Positions 1-8,979 are shown, counted from the stretch's first letter. The stretch: DNA of 64,000 nt from Aquihabitans sp. G128 (GCF_019048865.1 NZ_CP077604.1:4650001-4714000), one strand, 5' to 3'. The notes: generated from the sequence alone by a model not told the origin. Numbers and translations are program-made.

Positions 1-506
1 CGGAGTTCGTCTACGGCACCACCGGGCCCGAGGGCGCCATCACCGGTGCGCTGTCGCTCGACGTGGGCTGCGTGCGGCTGACCGAGCGGTTCTTCACCAC
101 CGACCCGCCGGCGCCGGAGGACCTCACCGCCGCCATCAGCTACACCGAGGCCTGGGTCGACGACGTGCTGCGCGACATCCCCGACGTCGGCCAGGCCAAG
201 ACGGTCCTGGGGCTGGCCGGCACGGTGAACACCGTGGCGGCGGTCGAGCTGGGCCTCGCCGAGTACGATTGCGACGCGATCCACCACTTCACCCTCACCC
301 GCGACGCCGCCGAGGACGTGTTCCGCACGCTGGCCACCGAGCCCCGGGCCGACCGCATCCACAACCCCGGCCTCGAGGAGGCGCGGGCCGACGTGATCGT
401 CGGCGGGTGCTGCGCGCTGGTGGCCATCTACCGCACGCTCGGCCTCGAGGAGGTCGTGGTCAGCGAGGCCGACATCCTCGACGGGCTGGCGATCTCGCTG
501 CTCTGA
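1..506 (+). CDS. ppx: Ppx/GppA exopolyphosphatase, C-terminal part
   Basis: The 5' end lies outside the window; the frame is open from base 3 to a TGA at 504-506. The visible 167 residues contain SLDVGCVRLTERF, the conserved stretch of the Ppx/GppA family in which an acidic residue and the ASKHA phosphate-binding fold sit, followed by GLAGTVNTVAAVELGL, the second phosphate-binding loop, and end in DILDGLAISLL, the usual family C-terminus. The family hydrolyses terminal phosphate from polyphosphate or removes the 5'-phosphate of pppGpp in the cytoplasm. Short actinobacterial members end here and lack the HD-like extension of E. coli Ppx. Which substrate this one prefers cannot be told from the fragment. 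Confidence 0.9.
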   Translation, partial: EFVYGTTGPEGAITGALSLDVGCVRLTERFFTTDPPAPEDLTAAISYTEAWVDDVLRDIPDVGQAKTVLGLAGTVNTVAAVELGLAEYDCDAIHHFTLTRDAAEDVFRTLATEPRADRIHNPGLEEARADVIVGGCCALVAIYRTLGLEEVVVSEADILDGLAISLL

Positions 507-584
507 CCGGCCGTCGGGCGAGGTTCCGGCACCGTCGGGTGCCGGAACGGACGGGTGCGGGGGCGACGGCTACCGTGCGACCCG

Positions 585-2522
585 ATGAGCGAGCCGATCT
601 GGGAGCCCGATCCCGCCACCGTGGCCGACACCAACGTCGGGCGCTTCCAGGCCCGGCACGGGATCGCCACCTTCCCGGAGCTGGTCGAGCGGTCGATCGA
701 GGATCCCGCCTGGTTCTGGGGCGCCGCCACGGAGTTCCTGGGCATCCCGTTCTCGACGCCGTACGAGCAGGTGCTCGACACCTCCAAGGGCATCCCGTGG
801 GCCACCTGGTTCACCGGCGGCCAGACGAACCTGGCCGCCGCCTGCGTCGACCGCTGGGCCGCCGACTCGCCCGACGCCGAGGCCATCCGTTGGGAGGGTG
901 AGGACGGCGAGGTCCGCCTGCTCACCTACGCCGAGCTCGACCGCCACGTCGACGGCCTGGCCGCCCTGCTCCGCGAGCGGGGCATCGGCCAGGGCGATGC
1001 GGTCGGGATCTTCCTGCCGATGCTGGTGGAGACGGTGGTCGCCGCCATGGCGGTGGCCAAGCTCGGGGCCATCTTCCTGCCGGTGTTCTCCGGCTACGGC
1101 GCCGAGGCCATCGCCGTGCGGCTCGAGGATGCCGGGGCCAAGGCCCTGCTGTGCGCCGACGGCTTCTACCGCCGCGCCAAGGTCGTGCCCACCCTGGCCA
1201 CCGCGCTCGACGCCGTCGGCCGCGTGCCCTCGGTCGAGACGGTGGTGGTGGTGCCCCGGGTCGGGCCCGTCGAGCCGGCCGAGCACGGTGCGGCTTCCGT
1301 GCTGCCCTGGCCTGCGGCCACGCCGGTCGGCGAGCCCCCGCGCGTGGCCACGGTGGCGGTCGACAGCGAGCACCCGCTGTTCATCGCCTACACCTCGGGC
1401 ACCACCGGCAAGCCCAAGGGCGCGGTGCACGTCCACGGCGGGTTCACCGTGAAGATCGCCGAGGAGGTGGCCTTCCAGTTCGACTGCCGTCCCGGCGACC
1501 GCCTGTTCTGGTTCGCCGACTTCGGCTGGATCATGGGCCCCTGGGAGGTGGTGGGCGCGCTGGCGAACGGCGCCACCCTGTGCCTGTTCGAGGGTGCACC
1601 CGACTTCCCCGACACCGACCGGCTCTGGGCCTACCTGGCGGCGCACCGGGTGACGATCCTCGGGATCAGCCCCACGCTGGTGCGCTCGATGATGGCCCAC
1701 GGCGACGAGCCGGTCCGGCGCCACGACCTCTCGGCGCTGCGCATCCTCGGCTCCACCGGCGAGCCGTGGAACGAGGACCCCTACCGCTGGTTCGCCGAGG
1801 TGGTGGGCGGCGGGCGCTGCCCCATCATCAACATCAGCGGGGGCACCGAGGTGGGCGCGTGCTTCCTCTCGTGCCACCCGGTCCAGGCCCTCACGCCCAT
1901 GACGCTCGGCGGCCCCGCCCTCGGCATGGCGGTCGACGTGTTCGACGACCACGGGCAGCCGGTGCGCGGCCAGGTCGGTGAGCTGGTCTGCACCAAGCCG
2001 TGGCCCGGCATGACCCGTGGCCTCTGGCAGGCACCCGAGCGCTACCTCGAGACGTACTGGGACCGCTGGCCCGACGTGTGGGTCCACGGCGACTGGGCGC
2101 TCATCGAGGACGGCCAGTGGTACCTCCGCGGCCGCAGCGACGACACCATCAAGATCGCCGGCAAGCGGCTCGGCCCGGCCGAGGTCGAGTCCGCCCTCGT
2201 GGCCCACGCCGCGGTGTCCGAGGCCGCTGCCGTCGGCATCCCCCACGAGGTCAAGGGCGAGGCGCTGTGGTGCTTCGTCGTGCTGGCCCCCGGCGCCGCC
2301 GAGTCCGAGGACCTGCGCGCCGAGCTGGTGGCCACCGTCACCGAGGCCCTCGGCAAGTCGTTCAAGCCCAGCGCCGTCCGCTTCGTCGACGCGCTGCCCA
2401 AGACGCGGTCGGCCAAGGTCGTTCGCCGCGCCATCCGGGCCACCACCATCGGGGCCGACCCGGGCGACCTCTCGTCGCTCGAGGACCCCGCCACCGTCGA
2501 CGCCCTGCGGAACGCACGGTGA
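585..2522 (+). CDS. Acetyl-CoA-synthetase-like AMP-forming acyl-CoA ligase
   Basis: A 645-residue member of the ANL superfamily with the length and layout of acetyl-CoA synthetase (AcsA). It would activate a short carboxylic acid to acyl-AMP and then to acyl-CoA in the cytoplasm. The P-loop YTSGTTGKPKG begins near residue 269, GWIMGPWEVVG follows, the hinge GRSDDTIKIAGKRLG is near residue 520, and the C-terminal TRSAKVVRR carries the catalytic Lys near residue 611. ATG 585 was chosen because the N-terminus then begins MSEPIWEPD; an upstream in-frame GTG at 555 has no ribosome site. The stop overlaps or nearly touches the following acetyltransferase gene. Acetate, propionate or another short acid are all possible substrates. 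Confidence 0.9.
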   Translation: MSEPIWEPDPATVADTNVGRFQARHGIATFPELVERSIEDPAWFWGAATEFLGIPFSTPYEQVLDTSKGIPWATWFTGGQTNLAAACVDRWAADSPDAEAIRWEGEDGEVRLLTYAELDRHVDGLAALLRERGIGQGDAVGIFLPMLVETVVAAMAVAKLGAIFLPVFSGYGAEAIAVRLEDAGAKALLCADGFYRRAKVVPTLATALDAVGRVPSVETVVVVPRVGPVEPAEHGAASVLPWPAATPVGEPPRVATVAVDSEHPLFIAYTSGTTGKPKGAVHVHGGFTVKIAEEVAFQFDCRPGDRLFWFADFGWIMGPWEVVGALANGATLCLFEGAPDFPDTDRLWAYLAAHRVTILGISPTLVRSMMAHGDEPVRRHDLSALRILGSTGEPWNEDPYRWFAEVVGGGRCPIINISGGTEVGACFLSCHPVQALTPMTLGGPALGMAVDVFDDHGQPVRGQVGELVCTKPWPGMTRGLWQAPERYLETYWDRWPDVWVHGDWALIEDGQWYLRGRSDDTIKIAGKRLGPAEVESALVAHAAVSEAAAVGIPHEVKGEALWCFVVLAPGAAESEDLRAELVATVTEALGKSFKPSAVRFVDALPKTRSAKVVRRAIRATTIGADPGDLSSLEDPATVDALRNAR

Positions 2523-2545
2523 GGAGCAGGGACCGAGGCACACCC

Positions 2546-3157
2546 GTGGAGCGATCGAGCACCCTCTTCGGCCAGCGCGTCATGCTGCGCCCCATCGTCC
2601 TGTCGGACTTCGCCGCGTGGCGCGAGGTGCGCCACCGCTGCGGCGAGTGGCTCACCAAGTGGGAGCCGGCCCGCCTGGCCCACCAGCCCGACGTCACCGA
2701 GGACCGCGACGCCTTCGCCGTCCGCTGCAGCGCCCGCCACCGCGAGCGCCAGCTGGGCACCGGCTTCGGGTTCGGCATCTTCGCCGACGGCGCGTTCTGC
2801 GGCGAGATCAACCTCTCGTCCATCCAGCGCGGCCCGTTCCAGAACGCCTACGTGGGCTACTGGATCGACGAGCGCTACGCCGGGTTGGGGCTGATGCCCG
2901 AGTCGGTGGTGGTCCTGGCCCGCTTCGCCTTCGAGGAGCTGCACCTGCACCGGCTCCAGATCTCGATCATCCCCCGCAACACCGCCAGCCGCCGCGTGGT
3001 CGAGAAGCTCGACCTCCGGCTCGAGGGCGTGGCCGAGCGGTACCTCGAGATCAACGGCGTCTGGGAGGACCACGTCCGCTACGCCATCACCGCCGAGGAG
3101 TGGCAGGAGCGCCGCGAGTCCCTCGAGGCCACCTGGCTCTCCCCCCGCCCCGAGTAG
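2546..3157 (+). CDS. GNAT family N-acetyltransferase, RimJ/RimL type
   Basis: About 203 residues. The order of LFGQRVMLRP, NAYVGYWIDERYAGLGLMPE and LHRLQISIIPRNTASRRVVEKLDL is that of the RimJ/RimL acetyltransferases, which move acetyl from acetyl-CoA to an N-terminal or small-molecule amine. The acetyl-CoA loop reads ERYAGLG rather than the common RGxGxG. GTG 2546 is preferred because GAGG lies seven bases upstream and the family starts about ten residues before the first strand; a GTG at 2519 that overlaps the previous stop (GTGA) is the alternative and suggests translational coupling with the ligase. The substrate is unknown. Confidence 0.85.
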   Translation: MERSSTLFGQRVMLRPIVLSDFAAWREVRHRCGEWLTKWEPARLAHQPDVTEDRDAFAVRCSARHRERQLGTGFGFGIFADGAFCGEINLSSIQRGPFQNAYVGYWIDERYAGLGLMPESVVVLARFAFEELHLHRLQISIIPRNTASRRVVEKLDLRLEGVAERYLEINGVWEDHVRYAITAEEWQERRESLEATWLSPRPE

Positions 3158-3199
3158 CCCCACCACCACCACCACCTCGCCCCGCCCCCAGCCCCCGTC

Positions 3200-3248
3200 G
3201 AACTTGTGGGCTGAGGCTGCCGTTTTCGGCGCTCTGGGCCCACAAGTT
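3200..3248 (+). repeat. 49-bp palindromic repeat, family I, copy 1
   Basis: The outer arms AACTTGTGGGC (3201-3211) and GCCCACAAGTT (3238-3248) are perfect inverted repeats. The centre holds a second hairpin GCCG-TTTT-CGGC at 3219-3230. It lies between the convergent acetyltransferase and histidine kinase genes, 36 bases before a second copy. Confidence 0.9.
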
Positions 3249-3284
3249 GCCGGGGGGTTGGGGGTGCGACGGCCCGTCCCCAGC

Positions 3285-3333
3285 GAACTTGTGGGCGGAG
3301 GCCGCCGTTTTCGGCGGTGTGGGCCCACAAGTT
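3285..3333 (+). repeat. 49-bp palindromic repeat, family I, copy 2
   Basis: The same arms as copy 1 (AACTTGTGGGC at 3286-3296 and GCCCACAAGTT at 3323-3333) with an inner CCGCCG-TTTT-CGGCGG hairpin, in the same orientation. The differences from copy 1 lie mostly in the inner stem and keep it paired, which fits selection for structure. It may also act as a bidirectional terminator, although no T-run follows. Confidence 0.9.
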
Positions 3334-3346
3334 GCGGCGAGCGGGG

Positions 3347-4822
3347 TCAGGGGGTGGCGGGGCGGCCGGCGAGGGGGATGTCGATGGTGAAGGCGGCGCC
3401 GCCATCGGGGTGGTTGGCCACGGAGGCGGTGCCGCCGTGCTCCTCGGCGATGCCGGCGACGATGGCCAGGCCGAGGCCGTTGCCGGCGCCGACGCGGGCC
3501 CGGTCGGCCTGCCAGAAGCGGTCGAAGACGTGGGCGGCGGCCTCGGGCGAGATGCCCTCGCCGTGGTCGCGGACGGTGATGGTGGCGCGGCCGCCGTCGA
3601 CAGCGGTGGCCACCTCGATGGGCGTGCCGGCCGGCGTGTGCTTCACGGCGTTGGTGACCAGGTTGGCGATGGCCTGGCGGAGGTGGTCGGCGTCGCCGCG
3701 GACGATGACCGGGGAGCCGGCGTCGAGCGTGACGGCACGATCGGGAGCGGTGGCCACCGCGTCGCTGCAGGCGTCGGCGGCGAGGACGGTGAGGTCGACG
3801 GGCTCGGAGGCCGACGGCCGGGTCTCGTCGAGGCGGGCGAGCAGCAGGAGGTCCTCGACGAGGGTCTTCATGCGGCTCGATTCCTGCTCGATTCGGCGCA
3901 TGATCACCGGCAGGTCGACCTTGTCGTTGCCGGCCCCCAACCGGAACAGCTCGGCGAAGCCCTGGATCGACGTGAGCGGCGTGCGCAGCTCGTGGGAGGC
4001 GTCGGCCAGGAACTGGCGCAGGCGCCGCTCGGTGGCGTCGCGCTCGCGGAACGAGCCCTCGATGCCGTCGAGCATGGTGTTGAGGGCCAGGCCGAGCTGG
4101 CCGACCTCGGTGCGGCCGTCGGCGGGCGCGACCCGTTCGGACAGGTCGCCGGCGGTGATGGTGGAGGCCGACGACGCCATGTGCTCGAGGGGGCGCAGGC
4201 CCCGGCGCAGGATGAGCCAGGCGCCCACGGCCAGCGCGGTCAGCAGGGCGCCGGCGGCGACGAGCTCGATCTGGAGCAGCCGGTTCATCTGGGCGTCGAG
4301 CTCGGCGGTGGGGGTGGCCACCACGACCACCGCCCCGGTGAGGTTCTCGTCGAGGGCGCCGGCCCCGTTGCGGAGGTCGGCCAGCGGCCGCACCAGCACC
4401 CGCCACTCGCCCGAGCCGCTCGCCGAGCCGGTGGTGAAGATGCGGCTGCCGGTGGTGGCGGCGAGGTCGTCGGGCAGGTCGGGCAGCGCGGTGGTCACCA
4501 CGGGCTCGTTCTGGGCCAGGACCTTGCCGTCGGTGGAGATGAGCGCGGCGTAGTTGTCGAACCCGAAGCCGGCCCCGGGCTGGTCGCCGCCCGAGCTCGC
4601 CGGCGCCGGACCGTTGCGGGACGGGAAGAGCGGGCCGTCGTCGACGCCGCTGGCCTCGGCGGCCAACCGGCCGCTGAGCGGGGGCAGCGTGGCGCGCAGC
4701 TGGTCGTCGAGCCGGCTCTCGAGCGAGCGCTGGTATAGCGAGTAGGTGGTGACGCCGAAGACGGCCAGGCCCACGGTCGACAGGGCCACCAGGGCGAGGA
4801 CGAGTCGGAGTCGGAGGGTCAC
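3347..4822 (-). CDS. Two-component sensor histidine kinase
   Basis: A 491-residue membrane kinase. TM1 is at about 6-28, an extracytoplasmic sensor of about 155 residues follows, TM2 is at 184-206, HAMP at 207-259, and the HisKA box FLADASHELRTPLT has the phospho-accepting His at 277. The ATP-binding domain shows LVTNAVKHTP (N box), RDHGEGI (G1), FDRFWQAD (F box) and GNGLGLAI (G2). The GTG start at 4822 places the basic VTLRLRL directly before TM1; a GTG at 4831 is close by. The likely partner is the OmpR-type regulator at 6906, separated by the two sugar-lipid genes. The signal is unknown. Confidence 0.92.
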   Translation of the reverse strand: MTLRLRLVLALVALSTVGLAVFGVTTYSLYQRSLESRLDDQLRATLPPLSGRLAAEASGVDDGPLFPSRNGPAPASSGGDQPGAGFGFDNYAALISTDGKVLAQNEPVVTTALPDLPDDLAATTGSRIFTTGSASGSGEWRVLVRPLADLRNGAGALDENLTGAVVVVATPTAELDAQMNRLLQIELVAAGALLTALAVGAWLILRRGLRPLEHMASSASTITAGDLSERVAPADGRTEVGQLGLALNTMLDGIEGSFRERDATERRLRQFLADASHELRTPLTSIQGFAELFRLGAGNDKVDLPVIMRRIEQESSRMKTLVEDLLLLARLDETRPSASEPVDLTVLAADACSDAVATAPDRAVTLDAGSPVIVRGDADHLRQAIANLVTNAVKHTPAGTPIEVATAVDGGRATITVRDHGEGISPEAAAHVFDRFWQADRARVGAGNGLGLAIVAGIAEEHGGTASVANHPDGGAAFTIDIPLAGRPATP

Positions 4823-4916
4823 GGGTCGCACCTGCCAGCGGGATCGGTCCCGCCGATCCTGCCCGATCGGGGCGCGGCGGTCGGGGAGGGCGCCGGCGTC
4901 GACCGTGCCGTCGCCC

Positions 4917-5369
4917 CTAGGTGGCACGGGCCAGGCCGTCCTGCGGCGCGGTCGTCCCGCGCCCGAAGAGGAGCCGATCGAGGATGAAGAACTGCGCCAC
5001 CCACACGAAGCCGAAGCCGCAGAGGTTGGCGGCCTGCACGGCCAGGGTGCGGGTCGCCGGGGCGAGGGCGGCGGCGCTGGCCCAGTGGCCGGTGAGGACC
5101 ACGGTCACCGTCGACAGCCCGAGGCCGGCGCCGGAGAGGACGAGGAAGGGGAGGACCTCGGTGGCGAAGGCGGGCTGGCCGGAGCGGCCCCACACCCAGC
5201 GGCGGTTCAGCTCGAACGAGGGCACGGTGCCCACCGCGGTGGCCACCAGGTTGGCCCAGCCGGGCGACAGGGTCCGGGTGGCCACCAGCACGCCGAGCAG
5301 GGTGAGGCTGGTGAGCGTGGCCACGCCCGAGACGGCGGCGTAGCGGACCAGCTGGGCGAGGCGCTTCAC
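4917..5369 (-). CDS. GtrA family membrane protein
   Basis: 150 residues with four hydrophobic segments and the GtrA landmarks LVRYAAVSGVATLTSL at the start and the NRRWVWG motif near residue 55-61. GtrA proteins are thought to help move or flip polyprenyl-phosphate-linked sugars across the membrane for cell-surface glycosylation. The GTG start at 5369 overlaps the TGA of the upstream GT2-GtrA gene (GTGA), so the two are translationally coupled and probably act on the same lipid-linked sugar. Confidence 0.85.
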   Translation of the reverse strand: MKRLAQLVRYAAVSGVATLTSLTLLGVLVATRTLSPGWANLVATAVGTVPSFELNRRWVWGRSGQPAFATEVLPFLVLSGAGLGLSTVTVVLTGHWASAAALAPATRTLAVQAANLCGFGFVWVAQFFILDRLLFGRGTTAPQDGLARAT

Positions 5370-6682
5370 CGCTCGCCCTCGACCAGGGTCAGGTCGACGG
5401 TGCCGGCGGCAGCGGGCGCCGCCACCGTCGGCTCGGCCTCGCCGCCGAAGCGCCGCCGCAGGAGGACGAAGCGCCCGCCTGCCGCGAGGGCGTTGCCGAC
5501 GGTGAGCGCCGCCACCAGGCCGAGGGTCGAGCCCCAGCCGAGGGCGTCGGCCGCGGCGAGGGCGCCGAGGTTCAGCGCCAGCGGGAGCGCCGCCAGGGCC
5601 AGGCCCCCGAGGCGGCGGTGCGGCCGGCGGGCGTCGCCCTGGTCGGCGAAGGTGAGGTGGCGGTGGGCGGCCGTGTTGGCCACCGAGCACAGGGCGAGGG
5701 CCAGCAGGTCTGCAGCCACCGCCCCGAGGGCGGGGAGCAGGGCGGCGAACAGGACGCCGAAGACCACGGTGCTGGCCAGGCCCACCGAGGCGAAGCGGAC
5801 CAGCTGGCCGCCCAGCTCGTCCGGCAGCGGGTGCAGCCCCGCCAGCCCGGCGCGGTCGGCGGCGGCGATGCGACCCTGGCCGTGGGCGAAGCGGTTGAGC
5901 AGCCGGCCGACGCCCTTGAGGTCGTCGGTGGCGGTCTGCACGATGTCGACCCGGGAGTCCGGGTCGTCCACCCAGTCGACCGGCACCTCGTGGATGCGCA
6001 GGCCGTTGTGCTCGGCCAGCACCAGCAGCTCGGTGTCGAAGAACCAGCCCTCGTCCTCCACCAGCGGCAGCAGCGCCCGGGCCACGTCGCTGCGGGCGGC
6101 CTTGAAGCCGCACTGGGCATCGGAGAAGCCGCTGCGCAGGGCCGTGCGCAGGATCAGGTTGTAGGTGCGGGAGATCGCCTCGCGCTTCGGGCCACGCACC
6201 ACCCGGGAGCTCGAGGCGAGGCGGGTGCCGATGGCGATGTCGCTGTGGCCCGACAGCAGCGGGGCCACCAGGGGGAGGAGGGCATCGAGGTCGGTCGAGA
6301 GGTCGACGTCCATGTAGGCCACCACCGGGGCGGGGCTCGCCGACCAGGCCGCCCGCAGCGCCCGACCCCGGCCCTTCAGCGGTAGGCGGAGGGCCTGCAC
6401 CCCGTCGATGCTGCGGGCCAGCTTGCAGGCCAGGCCCCAGGTGGCGTCGGTGCTGGCGTTGTCGACGATGGTCACCAGCCAGGGGAGGGGGAAGCGCTCG
6501 TCGAGGTAGGCGTGGAGGCGCTCGATGGACGCCACCAGGCCGGCCTGCTCGTTGTAGACGGGGATGACGACCTCGACGGCGGCCACGCGGCGGCGGAGCT
6601 CGCTGGCGGCGACGAGGAGCTCGCCCGGGGCGCTGGGCACGGGGGCGGCGGACGGGACGAGGGGGCGGGCGGTGGCGGTCAT
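5366..6682 (-). CDS. GT2 polyprenyl-phosphate glycosyltransferase fused to a GtrA domain
   Basis: 438 residues. Residues about 35-270 are a DPM1/DolP-mannosyltransferase-like GT2 domain: VVIPVYNEQAGL, VDNASTDATWG, YMDVDLSTDLDAL with the metal-binding acidic motif, and GFSDAQCGFKAA. The C-terminal 150 residues hold about four membrane segments and HRHLTFAD, as in GtrA. The enzyme would load a sugar from a nucleotide donor onto polyprenyl phosphate at the inner membrane face, and the fused GtrA part would handle the product. ATG 6682 is used because the extra upstream reading frame crosses the regulatory region. It is divergent from the response regulator gene. Confidence 0.9.
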   Translation of the reverse strand: MTATARPLVPSAAPVPSAPGELLVAASELRRRVAAVEVVIPVYNEQAGLVASIERLHAYLDERFPLPWLVTIVDNASTDATWGLACKLARSIDGVQALRLPLKGRGRALRAAWSASPAPVVAYMDVDLSTDLDALLPLVAPLLSGHSDIAIGTRLASSSRVVRGPKREAISRTYNLILRTALRSGFSDAQCGFKAARSDVARALLPLVEDEGWFFDTELLVLAEHNGLRIHEVPVDWVDDPDSRVDIVQTATDDLKGVGRLLNRFAHGQGRIAAADRAGLAGLHPLPDELGGQLVRFASVGLASTVVFGVLFAALLPALGAVAADLLALALCSVANTAAHRHLTFADQGDARRPHRRLGGLALAALPLALNLGALAAADALGWGSTLGLVAALTVGNALAAGGRFVLLRRRFGGEAEPTVAAPAAAGTVDLTLVEGER

Positions 6683-6722
6683 GGGGGCAGCTTCGGCCGG
6701 GCGCCTCCACGCCCCCTCTGGC

Positions 6723-6813
6723 GTTCCTTGGAGTTCCCTGAGACGCGCGGTCCAGGGCCGGCGGCCGCACTGCCTGGGCATCGGCTCCACCGTTGCTGGG
6801 AGTTGGCTGGGAC
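6723..6813. promoter_or_regulatory. Candidate response-regulator binding sites between divergent genes
   Basis: Two 22-bp blocks, 6723-6744 and 6792-6813, agree at 17 of 22 positions. Each is itself a tandem near-repeat with a 10-base period (GTTCCTTGGA then GTTCCCTGAG; GTTGCTGGGA then GTTGGCTGGG). OmpR-type regulators bind such spaced direct repeats. Similar tandem motifs occur at 7669-7692 and 9292-9313 upstream of the next two genes, which supports one shared regulon including the regulator itself. Confidence 0.45.
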
Positions 6814-6905
6814 TCGGCCGAGAACCCTTCCCCGCGCCCGACGGCCCCCCGTACGGTGTCGCCGGGCGGCACGCGCCGCCCGTCAGCCACGAGGAGCCCC
6901 CACCC

Positions 6906-7619
6906 ATGTCGACCGAGGCGAGCAGCACGCAACCGAGGATCCTCGTGGTCGACGACGAGGAGCACATCACCGAGCTGCTGGCCATGGGCCTCGGCTACCA
7001 GGGCTTCGACGTCGAGCGGGCAGCCACCGGCCGGGAGGCCCTGGACGCGGTGGCCCGCCGGGCGCCGGAGCTGATCGTGCTCGACGTGATGCTGCCGGAC
7101 CTCGACGGGTTCGAGGTGGCGAAGCGGCTGCGCCGCGACGAGGGCGCCGGCACCCGCATCCCGGTCATCTTCCTGACGGCGCGGGACACCACGCAGGACA
7201 AGGTCGAGGGCCTCCGCCTGGGCAGCGACGACTACGTCACCAAGCCCTTCTCCATCGAGGAGCTCATCGAGCGGGTGAAGGCGGTGCTGCGCCGCTCGTC
7301 GGGCACCGGCCCGGGCGAGAAGAAGCTGGCCTTCGCCGACCTCGAGCTCGACGAGGAGACCCGCGACGTGTGGCGCGACGGTCGCCTCATCGAGCTGACG
7401 CCCACCGAGTACAAGCTGCTGCGCTACCTGCTGGCCAACGCCCGCCGCGTGCTGACCCGGGACCAGATCCTGGAGGCCGTGTGGGACTACACCTTCGCCG
7501 GCAACGCCAGCGTGCTCGAGACCTACATCAGCTACCTGCGCCAGAAGATCGACGCCACCGAGCCGGCGCTGATCCACACCGTGCGCGGCGTGGGCTACTC
7601 GCTGCGCCTGCCCCGCTAG
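6906..7619 (+). CDS. OmpR/PhoB-family response regulator
   Basis: 237 residues. The receiver domain has the acidic pair at DDEE, the phospho-accepting Asp60 in LIVLDVMLP, Thr91 in FLTARD and Lys113 in YVTKPF. The C-terminal winged helix (about 140-237) includes LTPTEYKLLRYLLANARRV and VRGVGYSLR. ATG 6906 follows GAGGAGC by about eight bases. It probably receives phosphate from the kinase at 3347-4822 and controls this gene, the DUF5666-like gene and the exporter genes downstream, judging by the shared upstream motifs. Confidence 0.93.
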   Translation: MSTEASSTQPRILVVDDEEHITELLAMGLGYQGFDVERAATGREALDAVARRAPELIVLDVMLPDLDGFEVAKRLRRDEGAGTRIPVIFLTARDTTQDKVEGLRLGSDDYVTKPFSIEELIERVKAVLRRSSGTGPGEKKLAFADLELDEETRDVWRDGRLIELTPTEYKLLRYLLANARRVLTRDQILEAVWDYTFAGNASVLETYISYLRQKIDATEPALIHTVRGVGYSLRLPR

Positions 7620-7668
7620 GGCGGGTCGCTCGGTTGCCCTCCGGCCGCCGCCTGCGAGGTCGGTGGCA

Positions 7669-7692
7669 GGTCCCAGGGCGTTCCCAGGGAAC
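7669..7692 (+). promoter_or_regulatory. Candidate operator, tandem TCCCAGGG motif
   Basis: GGTCCCAGGGC is followed directly by GTTCCCAGGGA, an 11-base tandem repeat with 9 of 11 matches. The second unit contains the perfect palindrome TTCCCAGGGAA. It lies 73 bases before the ATG at 7766. Confidence 0.4.
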
Positions 7693-7765
7693 GTGGAGGG
7701 TCCGTCCGCACGATGGGCTCCATCGACCCCGCCCCCAGCGCGGGGACCGCCTCGAAGGAGCACCC

Positions 7766-8884
7766 ATGACCGACCAGCCTGCTGAGCCCCTCCCCGGCAC
7801 GCAGCCGCCCACCGCGGGCGGGGCGTGGCCCGACCCCTCCGGCTCCACCCCGCCGCCCACCGACCCGCCGGTCGACGTCGCGGGCCGCTCCCGTGGGGCT
7901 GAGCCGCCCGCCAAGGGGTGGAGGACCTGGGCCGCCGCCGGTGCGGTGGCCGTGCTCATCGCCGGCGGTGGCGGCTACGCCATCAGCCGCGGCGGCGACA
8001 AGGGCGCCGGCGCCAACGTGGCGGCCGCTGCGGGCACCGGGGCGACCGGGACCGGCACCGGGGCCGGTGGCACCGGTGCCAGCGGGCCGGGCCAGGGCTT
8101 CCCGGGCGGTCGCGGCACCAGCGGCACCGTCACCGCCGTCGACGGCTCGACGCTGACGGTGCAGACCGCAGCCACCGACCAGGCCGCCGCCAGCACGGTG
8201 CAGGTCACCACCACCGCCGACACCACCTACACCGAGACCGTCGACGGCACGCTGGCCGACCTCGCCGAGGGCGACAACGTCCGGGTCATGGGCACCACGG
8301 CCGACGACGTCGTGACCGCCGTGAACATCGTCGACAGCGGCGACGTGGCCGCCACCGGCTTCGGCGGTCGCGGCGCCACCCCGCCCGAGGGCGCACCGAC
8401 CGGCGAGGCGGCGGGAGGCACGGCCGATGGCCAAGCTCCCGGTGGCCAGGTGCCGCCCGACGGGATGGGCTACGGCGGCGGCCTGCCCGGCGGCCAGGGC
8501 GGCCAGGGGCAGGGGCCCGGCGGCTTCGGCGGCGGGACCACCGGCACCATCAGCACGGTCGACGGCGGCACGCTCACCGTGAAGGCCGCCGACGGGACCG
8601 AGGTCACCGTGAAGACCACCTCGGACACCACCGTGAGCCTGACCAAGCCGATCACCCTCGCCGACCTGGCCAAGGGCGACACGGTGTTGGTCATGGGCAC
8701 GGCCACCGACGCGACCGTGGCCGCCACCTCGATCCGCAAGGGCGACCTGCCCCAGGGCGGGTTCGGCGGCGGCCCCGGAGGCGGGACCCCGCCGGCTGGT
8801 GCCGCCCCGCCCACCGGCACCGGCACCGGTGGCTCGGGCGCCTCGGGCGGCGCCGGTGGCGTCACCACCACGACCACCACCTGA
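7766..8884 (+). CDS. Membrane-anchored DUF5666-like repeat protein
   Basis: 372 residues with a Pro-rich cytoplasmic N-terminus of about 50 residues, one membrane helix at about 53-73 (TWAAAGAVAVLIAGGGGYAI) and an exported part with two copies of a DUF5666-like beta domain: GTVTAVDGSTLTVQT near residue 123 and GTISTVDGGTLTVKA near residue 260. Each runs into a LADLAxGDxVxVMGT segment. The domains are joined by Gly/Pro-rich linkers and the protein ends in Gly and Thr runs. AAGGAG lies six bases before ATG 7766. It sits between the response regulator and the MacB-type exporter, so it is probably part of an envelope-stress or export system; its molecular role is unknown. Confidence 0.8.
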   Translation: MTDQPAEPLPGTQPPTAGGAWPDPSGSTPPPTDPPVDVAGRSRGAEPPAKGWRTWAAAGAVAVLIAGGGGYAISRGGDKGAGANVAAAAGTGATGTGTGAGGTGASGPGQGFPGGRGTSGTVTAVDGSTLTVQTAATDQAAASTVQVTTTADTTYTETVDGTLADLAEGDNVRVMGTTADDVVTAVNIVDSGDVAATGFGGRGATPPEGAPTGEAAGGTADGQAPGGQVPPDGMGYGGGLPGGQGGQGQGPGGFGGGTTGTISTVDGGTLTVKAADGTEVTVKTTSDTTVSLTKPITLADLAKGDTVLVMGTATDATVAATSIRKGDLPQGGFGGGPGGGTPPAGAAPPTGTGTGGSGASGGAGGVTTTTTT

Positions 8885-8979
8885 CCCTCGGTCTCGACGG
8901 ACCGGTCGCCCGCCCGTGCGGCCGGTCCGTCGGCGAGCCCCCGGGCCGGCGTCCTCCCTCTCCCGCCGACCCGGGCTCC

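Noticed and set aside
570..2543. A 657-residue minus-strand frame
   Set aside because: It is an exact antisense shadow of the acyl-CoA ligase gene, with no domain motif.
3200..3333. Family I palindromes as ordinary intrinsic terminators only
   Set aside because: They could end the convergent transcripts, but two near-identical copies, the compensated inner stem and no T-run make simple termination an incomplete explanation.
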